From Neelides folsomi (lineage: Eukaryota > Arthropoda > Collembola > Neelipleona > Neelidae): 64,000 bases of DNA. The stretch lies in assembly GCA_034687125.1 (NCBI GenBank), contig JAQGBZ010000005.1, positions 124,001 to 188,000 on the forward strand, read 5' to 3'. Every line of letters begins with the position of its first letter. The first letter of the stretch is position 1. The notes beneath the pieces were generated by a model, which was not told the DNA's origin, ran no database searches, and saw only the letters and a list, made by a program, of their open reading frames with translations. Both the position numbers and the translations under genes were made by a program. Positions 51,983-64,000 of the stretch are shown here, in pieces.

Positions 51983-54900
51983 ATGGGAATCATCAAATTC
52001 GCCCTCTTTCTCCTCGCTCTCTCCCAACTCCCAGTAAGTCTTGATAATTAACTACCTACTATAAATAGTTTAAACAATTGTAAAGACAATTATTGTGTAT
52101 AATAATGTCTCGAATCTTGAACTTTAAGATTAGAAGGATTAATTTGAGGATTCAGTGTAAGACAATTTACTAATCTAAAATTACCAATTTAGGGAGTTAT
52201 AGGGAAAAAGTGGAGGAACGGTCGGCGTGGTTCTTTGCCGCCAATGGGACTGAGGAAAATTGGGAATTCTTCCGTTGTCTGTAATGATGGAACCTCATCA
52301 GGGTAAATACAATTTTTTTACAATTTTTATTGTCACCTTTCAAAGTTTTTTTTAATAATAATATTTTAAAAATGTTGGCAAATATTCTTCAGATATGTAG
52401 TTCTCCTCTTAAGAGATAAAACTAAAGTTTAACCAACGTTTTGATTCATTCATGAATCTTGTTTTTTATGTTTAATATTTTTTAAAGTATTTTAAAACTC
52501 TAAAATCGTACAAGTGACACAAAAGTTTGCGCGTTTGATTTTTAAATAAATCTTATCCTTAATTATCTAATATCTGTAAAATTTAATAATATATCTCATG
52601 TATTACTACTTGATTTAAACACTTATTTTAGTAGCGTATTTCAATAATTTATGATTTTGTGAATTTATCGCTAAATAAGACTGGTTTTAGTGAAAAAGGT
52701 GGAAAAAATTCTTTGAATTTGTCGAAAGTTGTTAAATTGGGGTTGTGTAAATATAGGAGGATTTCAAAGAAGTGGTGATTTGATTTCAGGTACTACTTTC
52801 GTAAGAGCCTGTCTCGGTCCAGCAAAGTGTGGATCGTGTTCTTGGAAGGTAAGTTTGCTCATCATTCTCGATGATTGAGTGGGGAAGGTGAAGGTCATAA
52901 ATCCTGTCCTTTTCCCAGGCGGGTGGTATTGCTTCGATGATCGAAGCTGCGGAAGCCGGTGGCTGCAACTCCGGAACCTCATGAGCTCCGCCGACTGGCC
53001 CTCCCACCGAAACCGTAATCTTTTAATTAACGACCCACTAATCTCTAATCTCATAATCCCCTCTGTGTGCTTAGTCGGCGGGATCCTCTCGGCCGACCCA
53101 CAGGACAACCCTTACTGGTGGAGTGCAAACCACATGTAAGTCCAACCCATTAACTTTCCTCTTTTTTTTCATTGAACATCTTCCATCCTTTGTTTTCCCC
53201 CTTTTACTCATTTATAGATTTACTAGAAAAAACTACTGCATTTTAATATTCTTCTTGAAATACTAAAATTCCGTAAAATTATTTTATAAATTATACAAAT
53301 ATAGAAATACAAGATCAGGAATCAGAAGCTCATTGTTTCTCATTCTTTTAGAGTTGTATTCTATTCTCATTGTGTGGCATTCTTATCAAAAATGTGTCCA
53401 AAGATGATTATTTATGATTAGGGATTAAGTTATCAAAATGTTTATTTTAACTTTATCAAGAAATTGTCAAATTCATGCTCCATTAAACCATTATCTTCAA
53501 TAGTTAATAGTCAAAGAATTAACGCGCCAGATATATAACAATAAATAGATCGCCATTTATTCTATTAAAATGCTAATGTTTATTTAATAAATAAATGTCG
53601 TTACGTGTAGAGCTGAAAAAAGTATGTGTAAACGCATGTTGTACGCACAAAGGATACCAGAAGCCAGTGAATGTCACGTAAAAATCTTAAAACATTCACT
53701 TCATGCTTACTTTCTAAATTACATGATTAAGGCTAAGGTTCTTCACGGTTTATTATAGACTATAGCCTATAGATATGTTCCTTAAGCTTCACATATGAAA
53801 TGATTCTATAGCTCTGATCTATTTTGTAGCTTTGGATGTCAATCAAAGCCTCTTATTTAGGGGGAATTCTTAGTAATTTCTTGGCGTTAAAGATAAGCGT
53901 CAAATGTCAAGAGGCACTTAAGGGAATTGGAGTTAAATGGTAATCATTGTGTTTGTTTTCGGCCGCCTTGTGAAGTCTTGGGTTTAGTAATTGTTAAGGC
54001 TTAAATGGGTCGGAGGTGTTGATTTGGGTCTTTTGTTCTCCAGCTTCGTCCCCTACTGCTCAAGTGACAGTTGGAGTGGGCGGCGGCGAAGTGATCGTTT
54101 CTCCTTCATGGGTTCATCCATTGTGGAGGAAGTGGTAAAGGCCCTCGTGACCCTTCACGGCTTCACCTCCTCCGCTACCCTCATCCTGGCTGGGAGCAGG
54201 TAAGAAAATCTATTCAGTCCATAAGGCGGTGTTCCAAAGGACAGGAAGTGAGGATTTGCCCCCAATCACTCCATCACCTTAATCGCCTTCAACTAACTCA
54301 CATTTGATGTATGTATAGTGCGGGAGGGACGGGCGTGATGGTGAACCTGGATCGGATTGACCAGTTATTAAACATCATGTTCCAAGATGAGATCGTGGGA
54401 AGAGTGAGAGGGATTTCTGACTCGGGATGGTTCATTGACAAACTGCCACTGGTTGACAATGTGAGTCTGGTAGCTCCGGAGGGATCTCTCAAGAAGGGGA
54501 TTGCACTTTGGGATGCTCGGCTCCCGGTTCAATGTCTCAATAATAATGTCGATCAGCCATGGAATTGCCTTTATGGATATAAGATTTATCCGGGACTTAA
54601 AGGTAGATTGAAATTAAGATGAGTTTCAAAAGTTCATAATTTTGGAAAATGAATTTTTTTGAATTTTATGTTGAAAATAGTTTTTTAGGCATTTGAATGT
54701 GTGTTGATGTGTTTTTAGCTCCGCTGTTCGTTTTTCAATGGTTGTTTGATGAGGCCCAGATGCTCGTAAACAATGTGAGGACGCCGGCGAAGAAAGAAGA
54801 CTGGGACTTTGTATACAAAATTGGGAATGAGTTGAAGAAAACACTCGCGAACGTCTCGTAGGCATTTTTATTATTCTTCTCCCTTCCTTCCTTCGCCTCA

Positions 54901-55939
54901 AAAAATTACTCAAAAGACCCAAAATGAACCCTAACGCTTTTTAAGAAACAACCCAATGTTTTTTTCTTATTGCTCCGTTCAACGACTTTTCTCAATGCCA
55001 AGATCTTACACTTTACAATAAAAGAATTCCCTATTAAAGAATCTCCACTGTTTAAGTTTTTTCAACTTATAAAACAACTTTCGTATTACTTTTTTCAACG
55101 AATTTGATAAATTGACATTAAAGGTTATTTAAGGCATTTATCATTTAGAGTTTTGATTAATTTTTTTGGTATTGGATAGATCTGCGATGGTTCCAGCCTG
55201 CATTTCTCATACAGTTCTTACAAATCGGGATTGGGTGAATGTTGAAGTAAATTCGGTGTATTTACCAAAGGCTCTCAAATGTTGGGAATCTGGAGGAATC
55301 ATTGAAGAATCCAATTCATTGAACCGAGTGAGGTAAAATCATTTTGCTTTATTATTTATTGATTCATTAATTAATTCAATACTTCATTAATTTGATTAAA
55401 AACTAAATTTTATTGATGCAAAAAAACTATAATATAACACAATTCAACCAACATTCCTACATTCCACGTCCCATTACAATACATTCAAAATGAATTTTAT
55501 GAAAATATTTGTCCGATTTTTAAGATACTTTAATTATGTGTTATTTTTAATTGAAATTTTATATTATTTCAGGGGTGAAAAAGGCCGTCGGTCCGAGTCT
55601 AGTCGAGAAAGGAAAAAAGGACGGAAATGGCGGTCGAATGACTCGAGACGCGGCCATCGTCGTCGCCACGAAGAAAACCGTCGGAGTCGGCGGAAAGGGG
55701 AAAAGAAAAATCGGTGCGGACAAACTTGGGCTGTTGACAAATGCAGTTGGCCGCAGTGTAATCGGAGTTGCCCCAAACTTGTGAACCCTGTGACAGAAGA
55801 AGAAGTTGACTTTAAAGATCTCCTTCGTTCCTTTGGTCTTGATATGGACTCAGTGGCCAAGGCTTTAGGGATCGACAGTGCGACGCTGGACAGCATGGAC
55901 CATCGTGTTCTCCTTCAAATGCTCACGCGAGACGTTTAA
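51983..55939 (+). CDS. notum: Notum, palmitoleoyl-protein carboxylesterase (Wnt deacylase), about 9 exons
   Basis: Secreted hydrolase that removes palmitoleate from Wnt and so damps Wnt signalling. Exon 1 (51983-52033) is a signal peptide (MGIIKFALFLLALSQLP). Exon 2 (52193-52302) includes SVVCNDGTSSG, then VWIVFLEGGWYCFDDRSCGS (oxyanion-hole GGWYCF), NLMSSADWP, DNPYWWSANH, FVPYCSSDSWSG and FMGSSIVEEVV. The nucleophile is in LILAGSRSAGGTGV (junction at about 54200/54319), the Asp in SDSGWFID (about 54415-54440) and the His in ACISHTVL (about 55195-55215). VFQWLFDEAQ and WPQCNRSCP are typical. All three catalytic residues are present. A 60-residue Arg/Lys-rich stretch (about 55570-55720) interrupts the C-terminal Cys region and is not in human NOTUM. 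The start follows a short uORF. Confidence 0.96.
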
Positions 55940-58427
55940 GAAAAGAAGTCTCGGAGGAGAATCTCAAATCAAGTCATCTCATATTTTGTAGTTTCACACT
56001 GCTATAAGGCTTTCTTTATTTTTTATTTACTTTTGATTAATTGTACATTCTATTCTCCAATATTTTTTTGTAAAATGTATATTAAAGTTACAATTGACAT
56101 TTACCTTCTTTGATAATTTATATTTTAATTGTTAAACATATTAGATTTTATATTTTCTAAGCTTTCTCCATTTACATTAAAACATTTTTATAAATTTTGT
56201 GTAAAAATAAATAATTTTACGTGTACAAATTTTAAGGGTTAAAGTAAGCAATTTGTCTAACAGTGATTAAGCAGCAATTAATACTAAAGATCTTAAACTT
56301 TTCAAATAAATAAAACTTTTTTTCTTTAATTAGCTTCAGAATTTACTTTTTAGAAATATTTTAATGTTTTTACTTTTTAAAATATGCCATATAAACAATG
56401 TATTAATGTTAAAGCTTTTACGTTAAATGATTCAATATAAAAAGAAATGAGTAATTGATTGTTAATGGATTGAGAAATTCTGCCGTATTTTGTATTTTAT
56501 GAGAAGATTGAAGTCTCCCTCATTAAAATTTGTAAATATTGCAATAAATATATTCAATAAAAAGAAACTATTCTACAAAACTTTAATTTTAACAAGAAGC
56601 ATAAATCTACCTGTACATTCATGGTCAGTCAGTTAAATGAATTCCATATAAAATATAAAAGATTAAAAAAATCTACAAATCTAAAAATGTTTATTTTCAA
56701 TATTTTTATTTATTTCTCAAAATTGATTTGAATTACACGTTTTGATTAAATATTTCATTACAAGTTTTTAATAAGAACACATTTTATCTTAAAAACTATT
56801 TACAAAAATAAATTGGAAGTTATTTAGACTCTAATAATTCTAATTCATTGCATTTTAGAATTGCACATAGCACTATCACTTTTATTTAAGTATTTAGGTA
56901 TACGTAAAATACATATATTATGTAAAATATAGTATATCCTATGACCTAAATACTTATATTAGTAACTTATGCAATATTGTACTTATATTGTAATACTAAA
57001 AAATATTACAAGTTTATTGGACTAACAATGTGTTAAGTATTAAGTTGGTGAGTTTTATAGTGGTTTATAGTGCATTGAATCATAAACCAACAGTTAACTG
57101 GGTTTTCATGCAGGTATTTAACATTTAGTGACATGATTTGTGAAAAAGTAAATCAAATAAACTTGTGAAAGAGACATTTTACGTGTGGTGAAGGAGAAGG
57201 CCCTGACTCTCCCCATGTAATTAATGGGCGTTTGGAGCAAAGACGCCGCCGTGTTTCCCTTCTCCACATTTGGCTTCTGTCTTACCCATTCCCAGCCCTT
57301 TGAAACAATGCGTGTAATGTCTACAATTCCCAATTCCAAAAAAGGCCCAACCGACAACTCGTCTCCAGAGTCAAAGCCTAAATGCTCAATCATTCCTCAA
57401 ATACACAACTCCAGTCACCACAGCATGTTTTTTTTCAAACACAAGGGCAAAGGAGAAAAGTACCTTCACATCTTAAATCTTTTTCTTATTCCTCCCTAAC
57501 ATCCAACTTCACATATCTGTATTAACATTTATAGACAAATAGTTTAAACAATATATTTGGTTTAGATAAAATAAAATGTCATGTTAAGGAGTTAATCCTA
57601 AGTTATTGTTAATGCTATTAATGCATAGTTGAAGGAACTTTAAGAGATAAGAGAGAAAATCATGTCATGAGATTTTGGTTTTACATAATGAATAATTTTA
57701 ATAAAACCATAAATTGTCTTTAGTGCACTGATTATATGTATAATAAACTATAAACTAATTTACTAAAACTAAAATGCAAACAGGTCTTTAAAACAATTTT
57801 AACAAATAAATAAAATCACGTTAATCACAATTAATATAAAAAAGGTCTCAAAAATACTCTCACGAAGAGTTTTAAAAACAGTAAAGTTAAACTTATTTGA
57901 TGATAAGCCGTGGAATGAAATAATAAATCCTAATAATTTAAAGTTTGATTCTAAACGAGTTATAGAAGCACAAGAACTAATGGATACAATATATCTGTTT
58001 TTCATATTACTTTGAAATGCAATTAAATTAATGTAAAATAATTATTTAAAATGACTCATTCGTTCATTTTCATATTTGAATAAACCGAATAGAACAATAA
58101 TATGTTATGGTTCAATAAGTAATAAACTAAATAGTCTAAAAAAATAGTAAATACTATCCAATTTAATGTCTCGAAATACGAGGCTAGATATGAATTTTAG
58201 CTTTAATGGTTGCATTCTAATAAATAGTTTTTTCATTATCATTACATGGCATGACTCGATTATTTCTCTCCACTTCCGCCTATTTGCTCATTTAACTTAT
58301 TTGTAAGTGTAAGATCAAAGTTCTATTTTGACTGAAGCCACATTATTATTGTTCTTTGATTCTTTGTTTGTCAATTTGTGAAAATATATTATTTATAGCA
58401 CCTCAGCGCAACTAAAAAGGAAAAGAT
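55940..58427. other. Convergent intergenic region, 2.5 kb, A/T-rich
   Basis: Between the Notum stop (+) and the carbonic anhydrase stop (-). Mostly very A/T-rich. A patch at about 57170-57400 is less A/T-rich and open on both strands (about 91 codons each) but shows no family motif. A 12-bp inverted repeat AAGTATTTAGGT lies at 56888-56899 and 56944-56955. No gene that I can support. Confidence 0.5.
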
Positions 58428-59509
58428 TCAAGAGGAGTAAAATGTATGGACTTCTTCCATAAGTGGATAAAAGCTATTCTCATTTATTTCCACAAACATC
58501 TTTTGTTGTCGACTAAAGTAATAAATGTCACCTGTGTAAATATCGAACCAAAGTGCATGAATGTGCGTATGTCCACTCGCCATAATTCCCCTCATGAACC
58601 CGTAGCTTGCCACGTTCTGAAGCTGCTGAAGACAATTGACCTTCAAAAAATTCACAATTTAGACCCAGTCAGCGAAAATGCAATTTGTCAAATTGCGAAT
58701 TCACAATGTCGATTTTTAATACCTGGCTTAGCTTGTCCGTGATGTTGAATTTATTATCTGGATCAATATAAGCGGCGAATTTTCTGACTGGAGTTTCAGC
58801 TTCGAAAAGCAACGGGGCTTGGAACCCCTTTTCTTCCAGAATGGCCAATTTCTCTAATGATCCAATCCCATGACTGTAAAGCCATCCTCGCAAAGGAGAT
58901 AAAATTTGATTGTCCTTCGATGCGAATTCCTTATCTTTCAGCATGTACAGCAAATTCATGGCCTAAAAGCTTTAATTTATCAATGAGCCATAAAGGTTAA
59001 GAAAAGCTTTGTATTTTTAATGCAGGCTAACAAAACTAACAATAATTAATTGATGTGTTTAAATAAATATTAGTTCTTACCTTACAATCCGAATGACCAC
59101 AAACAATGACGTGTTTGATATTATTAACGACACAACCAAGTTCAAGGGCTGCTGGTTCTGTTGTGGTCGCTTGTCTTTCGAAGAATTTTGAATGGGGAAT
59201 TAAATTCCCAGCGTTTCTGACAATGAACATGTCACCAACATGAGTTTGTGTAAATCTGGTTGGAAGCATTCGACTGTCCATACAAGTGAAGAAAACAGCT
59301 TTGGGCTGAAATAAATTTTATTAAACGTAATTATTTAATTATTTTTTGAAGTTTTACTTCTATCTAATAAAGTTAAAAATGAAATATTCATAATAATAAT
59401 ATTTAATAAATAATACCTCAGGATGATCTCGAACTTGACAAAATTCTTTGACCATTCCTGCCCTTACAGTTTCTCTGTATCTCATAATTCCTTTTAGAAT
59501 CTTTTCCAT
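58428..59509 (-). CDS. CAHbeta: Beta-class carbonic anhydrase, 4 exons
   Basis: Zinc enzyme interconverting CO2 and bicarbonate; the animal beta class, often mitochondrial, is found in arthropods but not vertebrates. Exon 1 (about 59420-59509) encodes MEKILKGIMRYRETVRAGMV, exon 2 (about 59082-59307) the zinc/catalytic motif CMDSRMLPTRF, FIVRNAGNLIPH and the second motif VIVCGHSDCK. Exon 3 (about 58720-58963) covers the dimer region with LRGWLYSHG, and exon 4 (58428 to about 58638) VNCLQQLQNVASYGFMRGI and HALWFDIYTGDIYYFS. The zinc ligands (Cys in CMDSR, His and Cys in HSDC) and the Asp-Arg dyad are all present. About 255 residues, as in insect beta carbonic anhydrases. Confidence 0.96.
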
Positions 59510-60653
59510 TTTAATGCACTTTATAAAATTCTTATGTGAAAATTTGGTCCTTTAGCGGAGAGAAGACGAAGATTATAAAATATTGACTCGGTATAGCACA
59601 AAATGTTTAAGAAATTAACGAAGTTTAAAATAAATAGAGCTACAATTTAAATATTTAAACAAATATTTACAAAATTCATACAAGAGAATTTCGAGCGGTG
59701 TGAAAGGGCCATGCTTAGCATCGTACAACCTTGAATAAAAAGGAAAAGGGATTTTCTCAACGAATGCTCATGTTATAAATATTAAATATCTGTAAGATTA
59801 AATATATAGTATTGTTAAATATGTTTTTTGCTTTATTAGATGCTTAAGCATATAATTTTATTAATCTTATATAATAAATAATATATATTTTGTTATGTAA
59901 TATTTATGCTTTAGTTATCTGTTAAGGGATTGGGTTTAAAAGTTGATTCATCAAATGCTTAAGATTTTCCAATATGCATAATCATCGAAATTTTATAAGG
60001 GTCAAGTGTAAAGTTATCGAGATTTGCGTACCAAAGACCCAATTTAATGATGCCAATTGGCATGATAAATGTGGACCAAAATATTTATAAACATTCCCCA
60101 CGTCACCACATGCTTTCCAACCGTTTCCAAATTAATATTAAATACACCGTCAATTTCCTTCCAATTGATTTGGACATTTTTCATCATTTGCAAACTTGGA
60201 ATATAATAAAAATGACAATGGAAATCGTCAACTTCTCAAAAGTGAAGCATTTTGGGGGAAAAGAGTATCAAATATGTAAATATAAAAAGAAGTGCGCAAA
60301 TAAGTAGGAAGAGACTGATGACAGCCCTTTTTGCTCCATTATGGAAAGCTAATATTATTTCAACGTTAATGTCCCTCTTAAAGTTTCATCAATATTGAAA
60401 TAAAACTGTGTACAATTATTGTTTTTACCAATTCAAACAAAACATTAAAAAATTGTGTAATTAAATAATAACGACCTGTAAACTCCAATTAAATGCCTTA
60501 TGTTATAACAAACTTATAAGTAGATAATGTATTAATTTTAATGCCCATTCAAAGTTAGATATAAAGGTGGATTTTATCTTGGAAATATTAAAAATGAATA
60601 AAATAAAATTTTTAACTTTTTTAACATAAAATGAATTTTTACAGCAAACAAAT
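59510..60653. other. Divergent intergenic region, A/T-rich
   Basis: About 1.1 kb between the carbonic anhydrase start (-) and the ionotropic receptor start (+). No exon or repeat I can support. The open frame at about 60047-60307 has no recognisable similarity. Confidence 0.55.
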
Positions 60654-63566
60654 ATGAAGTTTATTATTAAAATATTAACATTTTTCATTCTTATACAAGT
60701 GGGAGATATACGAATTTTAGCTCGAAATAGTGAGAATTTTTTCAATTTCTATACAAATTTTAAACGCAACTCTGAGCTCATTGTGTTTTCTCAACTTGAA
60801 GGTAATTGAGTCTGATTAATATCAATTGAGATAATGGTAAAAATTTGGAATTCACAATTAAAGTAAAATATATTTCATGTTACAATTATTTAATGAGGTA
60901 TAAAATATCATTACAAAATTTTTAAAAATTTACAAATTATTAAACTAATTTGTAAACTTTATAGAGAATTACTTTTGTCAAAAATTCATATCATATGGCT
61001 TTGAATTCAGTTGCATTTATACCAATAATAATGAAATGGACATTGAGCCTTTAAATACTCATCATTTGAAATTCAATTTTTGGGAAAGTCAATTCAAAGA
61101 AGTAGTTTGTATTTGGAAAATCGATAAATTGGACCAATTAAAAAATGTGATATCTTGGGTAAAGCCATTTATATCTAAAATATTATATTATTTTAATATT
61201 ATAAACAATTAAATAACATAAATATTCTTTATTTCAAAACTTTGTATAGATCGCAACGATAGAAGAGTTTTACAAGAAATCTACAATTATGTTGACCCGA
61301 ACGCCCTCATTTTTCATCTTTTCTTCCTTTGAAGAAGAAATGAATGATCTTTTAACTTCCATTACTTCATTTCCTCAATTGAAATCAATAGGACTCGACA
61401 GTGATTTTTATTTCTTATTCCCAAAACCCAATTCTTCATCACACATTCTCGTCCAAGTCTACAGTTTAAATTCTTTAAATACAACTTTGGTTGTGGACAA
61501 AATCCTATTTGCTCAACTTTTGAATAGAAAAAGCAGAGAGGATTTTCATAAAATTAATATTCGGGTTACATCACCGGTAATTTCAAAAGTTCTTTTAAAT
61601 CAAATTATATATCATTATGGTTGTTTAACCATATTGGTAAGAGACTTTTAATAAATGAGTTTAAATAGGAAAAGAATCTAACATTGGGTGACATCAGTTA
61701 TGAAATGACCAATGGGAAATTGTATTTACGTAATGGATTTGGAGTGGAAATTTATAATTTGCTCAGGGATTCTCTTAACTTTAAGTAAATCAAATTATCA
61801 TAAGAACTTAAATCTAATCACTTTCTTTAACCGACTCATTTTCTTATTTTTTTCTTCTTAACTGATTTTCTCATTTAGGACGTTATTAACAGTTGCAAAA
61901 GATTATGCTGTTCTTTTTCCAAATGGCACTTGGTATGGAATGGGGAAAGAAATCTATGATGGGAATTCGGATCTTGCAATAGCCAAAACAACGATTTTGC
62001 CATACAGAGCCCTCGCTTTCCATTTCCTTTTCCCAACATATCCTCAAGGGTAATTTATAAAACAATTATTTTGAGATCTCAACACTGGTCAGTCAAAAAA
62101 ATAAAACTACAGCTCTGTACGGAACCTATGTCGAATGTAATTGATTATTTAATTTTAATAGTTTTTTTAAAATAATTTATTCGTAAGGACGATGGCATTT
62201 TTCATCCAACCTGTGAAACACGAAAATCGGAATATTTTCCTTGAACCATTCTCCACCCAAGTTTGGCTGACATTATCTGGAATTTGGCTCGCCTTCGTCC
62301 TCTCGTTTGGAATCCAATTCAAAATATTGAATTATTGGGTCAAGGAACATAAAAATGATGGGGTTATTATGAAAGAGAAATTCATTTGGGCTTGGGGAGC
62401 TATTTGCCAACATGGTATAAATTAACAATAATTATTTGTTTAACTATATCAAGCGTAAAAATAAAACAGAAAAGATTTTGTCTGCTAAATATAATTTTTA
62501 ATGAAATATTTAGTTATAAAAGATTTAATTATTTTATAGGATGGCACGTTAGCCCGAATTCAATTTCATTAAGAATTATTTTCTTTTTTGGATATACGCT
62601 CGGACTCATAACTTATATTGCTTATTCGGGTTTACTCGTTTCTTCATTTTCTATTTCAACTCTTCCGATTAAATCTCTTGTTGAGTTGGTTTACAGCAGT
62701 TTGCCAATAGCTGTAGACAAAACAAGTTCAGCTGCTAAAATTCTTTTAACTTCAATTGTAAGTTAAAGTATTTTTTTGCATATTTTTCATTATAAAAATT
62801 GCTTTATCATGATATAAAAAATTCATGTCTGTATATGGCATTATTTTTAAGCGTGTTTAAATTCTTAAAATCTTTATCCAAATTTAATTTTATTTAAGGC
62901 TCCGAACAATGGAATTTCAAATTCGACTTATTCAATGCTTGACAAATTGTCTGAGAAAACCAAGAACACTTCTTATGTTCCTTCCAATGAGGGAATCGGA
63001 ATGGTCTTTGATGAAGGAAAAGCCTTTTTGGCTTATAAAACTGTTTTTTACGGGGGCGGACGATCAAGTTTAATGAAAAGTGATCATGATCTTTGTCGAG
63101 TTTCTTATTATTCAATTTCAAAAATTCCATTCCAAAGTGGAATTTTTGTCCCGAAAAATTCTCCTTACAAGGAATATTTCAATAGGAAGTAAGGATTTAA
63201 TTGATTAATTAATTAAGTGTTTAATTAATTGCATAAATAGATTCAGTTAAAAATGTTTTACTTTATTATGATAATGAACCTACAAATATAAACCAAGTTA
63301 AATATTTTTAATTTATGATTTCCAGACTTGTTTTAATGGCAAATTCTGGATTATTAATGCGTTCAAAGATAGAATACGAGAAAAGCTTTGTGCCAGTATG
63401 CGACCAAATAACGAATTCTTTCAATAATTTTGTCACTCTTGGGAAAGATGATATAATCCCAGCTTACATTTTAATGGGTGGAGGAGCTTCATTGTCTTTA
63501 ATTATTCTTATCATTGAATTGATTTTTCATTATGTGCTACATTTCAAAAGCAAACAAATAAAATGA
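60654..63566 (+). CDS. Divergent ionotropic receptor (IR), 9 exons
   Basis: Chemosensory-type ligand-gated channel related to ionotropic glutamate receptors. Exon 1 (60654 to about 60800) begins with a signal peptide (MKFIIKILTFFILIQVG). Exons 2-3 form a short, divergent N-terminal region. The ligand-binding lobe S1 is in exons 4-5 (NGFGVEIYNLL; GTWYGMGKEIYDGNSDLAIA, then LPYRALAFHFLFP). Exon 6 (about 62190-62413) has the first membrane helix (VWLTLSGIWLAFVLSF). The pore and second helix follow in exon 7 (CQHGWHVSPNSISLRIIFFF...LGLITYIAYSGLLVSSFS), S2 in exon 8, and a final helix in exon 9 (PAYILMGGGASLSLIILIIELIF). About 700 residues. The pore-region C.QG and the Y-x-x-L ladder resemble the SYTANLAAF-type gate but are strongly changed. 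It is not one of the conserved co-receptors, as far as I can tell. Confidence 0.88.
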
Positions 63567-64000
63567 AATTGTTTTTGTCATGTTATATTTTATTCGTACT
63601 CAAGATATGGAATACCTAATAGAAATTGGATTGTAATTCCCAACAGGTATTTTACACGATATGTTCTAATGGATAATTTGAAGGTCTTATATGCCTCAAT
63701 AAATGACCTAAGACTCATTAGGCTAGGTTAGATATAAGGGTCTGACGATTAGTGTTCTCTATTATGCAACAAGGGGATGCGTGTGACTCGAATGTCAGAT
63801 ATTTCCATCGGTCGTTGCGTAAAATGATAAAGTGAAGAATCTAAGGTTAATGAAGTAAGAATTTTTGACTTATCCATGATTCAATTTAACTATATTAGTT
63901 AAATTGAATCATGGATATAAAATTCTTGAAGAATTTGCGACGACCTCGGCAATTATTTAATCATTTGTTGAGGTTATTTCATGCTTTTTATTACCCATGC
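63567..64000. other. 3' flank of the ionotropic receptor, ends with a hairpin
   Basis: No gene seen before the window ends. The stretch holds the perfect hairpin listed separately. A gene could begin beyond 64000. Confidence 0.5.
63871..63917. repeat. Perfect 21-bp hairpin with 5-nt loop
   Basis: TATCCATGATTCAATTTAAC plus T (63871-63891) pairs exactly with 63897-63917 around the loop ATATT. Pairing resumes outside the stem: AAGAATTTT on the left and AAAATTCTT on the right, across a small asymmetric bulge. The whole foldback is about 75 bases. It could be a small-RNA precursor or a young foldback repeat. Confidence 0.85.

Noticed and set aside
57118-57499. 91-codon ORFs on both strands in the Notum/carbonic anhydrase gap
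   Set aside because: No similarity recognised, no splice or promoter context, and both strands are open.

Overview
This is intron-rich animal nuclear DNA. It is strongly AT-rich, every gene is split by short GT-AG introns (often 50-100 nt), and intergenic DNA is mostly featureless A/T sequence. An ABCH-type ABC transporter and an ionotropic receptor (IR), together with a secreted M13 protease-like protein and orthologues of Notum, GBF1/garz and CP110, point to an arthropod. A springtail (Collembola) or similar basal hexapod/crustacean is my best guess, but that is inference and not something the sequence proves.

Layout, left to right: a secreted carboxylesterase (-, 235-4360); an aquaglyceroporin (-, 5709-7287); an ABCH half-transporter (+, 9696-14323); the centriole cap protein CP110 (+, 15978-19740); a MORN5-like protein with a long acidic N-terminal extension (-, 20441-22621); a secreted neprilysin-like M13 protein whose HExxH motif reads HEISY (-, 22958-27252); zeta-class GST/maleylacetoacetate isomerase (+, 28616-29692); an orphan secreted LRR protein (-, 29978-32325); the Arf-GEF GBF1 (-, 34870-41352); a dithiol glutaredoxin (+, 42219-42831); a secreted PHB-depolymerase-like esterase (-, 43193-45163); a decayed BTB-BACK/F-box-LRR locus (-, 45729-48856); a small secreted cysteine-rich protein (+, 49848-50474); a Pmp3-family proteolipid (+, 50874-51071); the Wnt deacylase Notum (+, 51983-55939); a beta-carbonic anhydrase (-, 58428-59509); and a divergent ionotropic receptor (+, 60654-63566).

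Two related short DNA transposons with TA target sites and arrays of a TATATCCGG-type motif lie at 23577-23981 (inside a neprilysin-like intron) and 33887-34372. Two perfect inverted repeats lie at 45605-45679 and 63871-63917.

The genes do not form an operon or a recognisable pathway cluster; this is an ordinary mixed gene neighbourhood. The most unusual items are the zinc-ligand substitution in the M13 protein, the 13-nt micro-exon beside it, the transposon sitting ten bases from a splice acceptor, the PHB-depolymerase-like gene in an animal, and the multiply frameshifted locus that joins a Cul3-adaptor-type half to an F-box/LRR half. I see no convincing multi-gene novel system. All exon joins were made by eye from splice signals and conserved family motifs.
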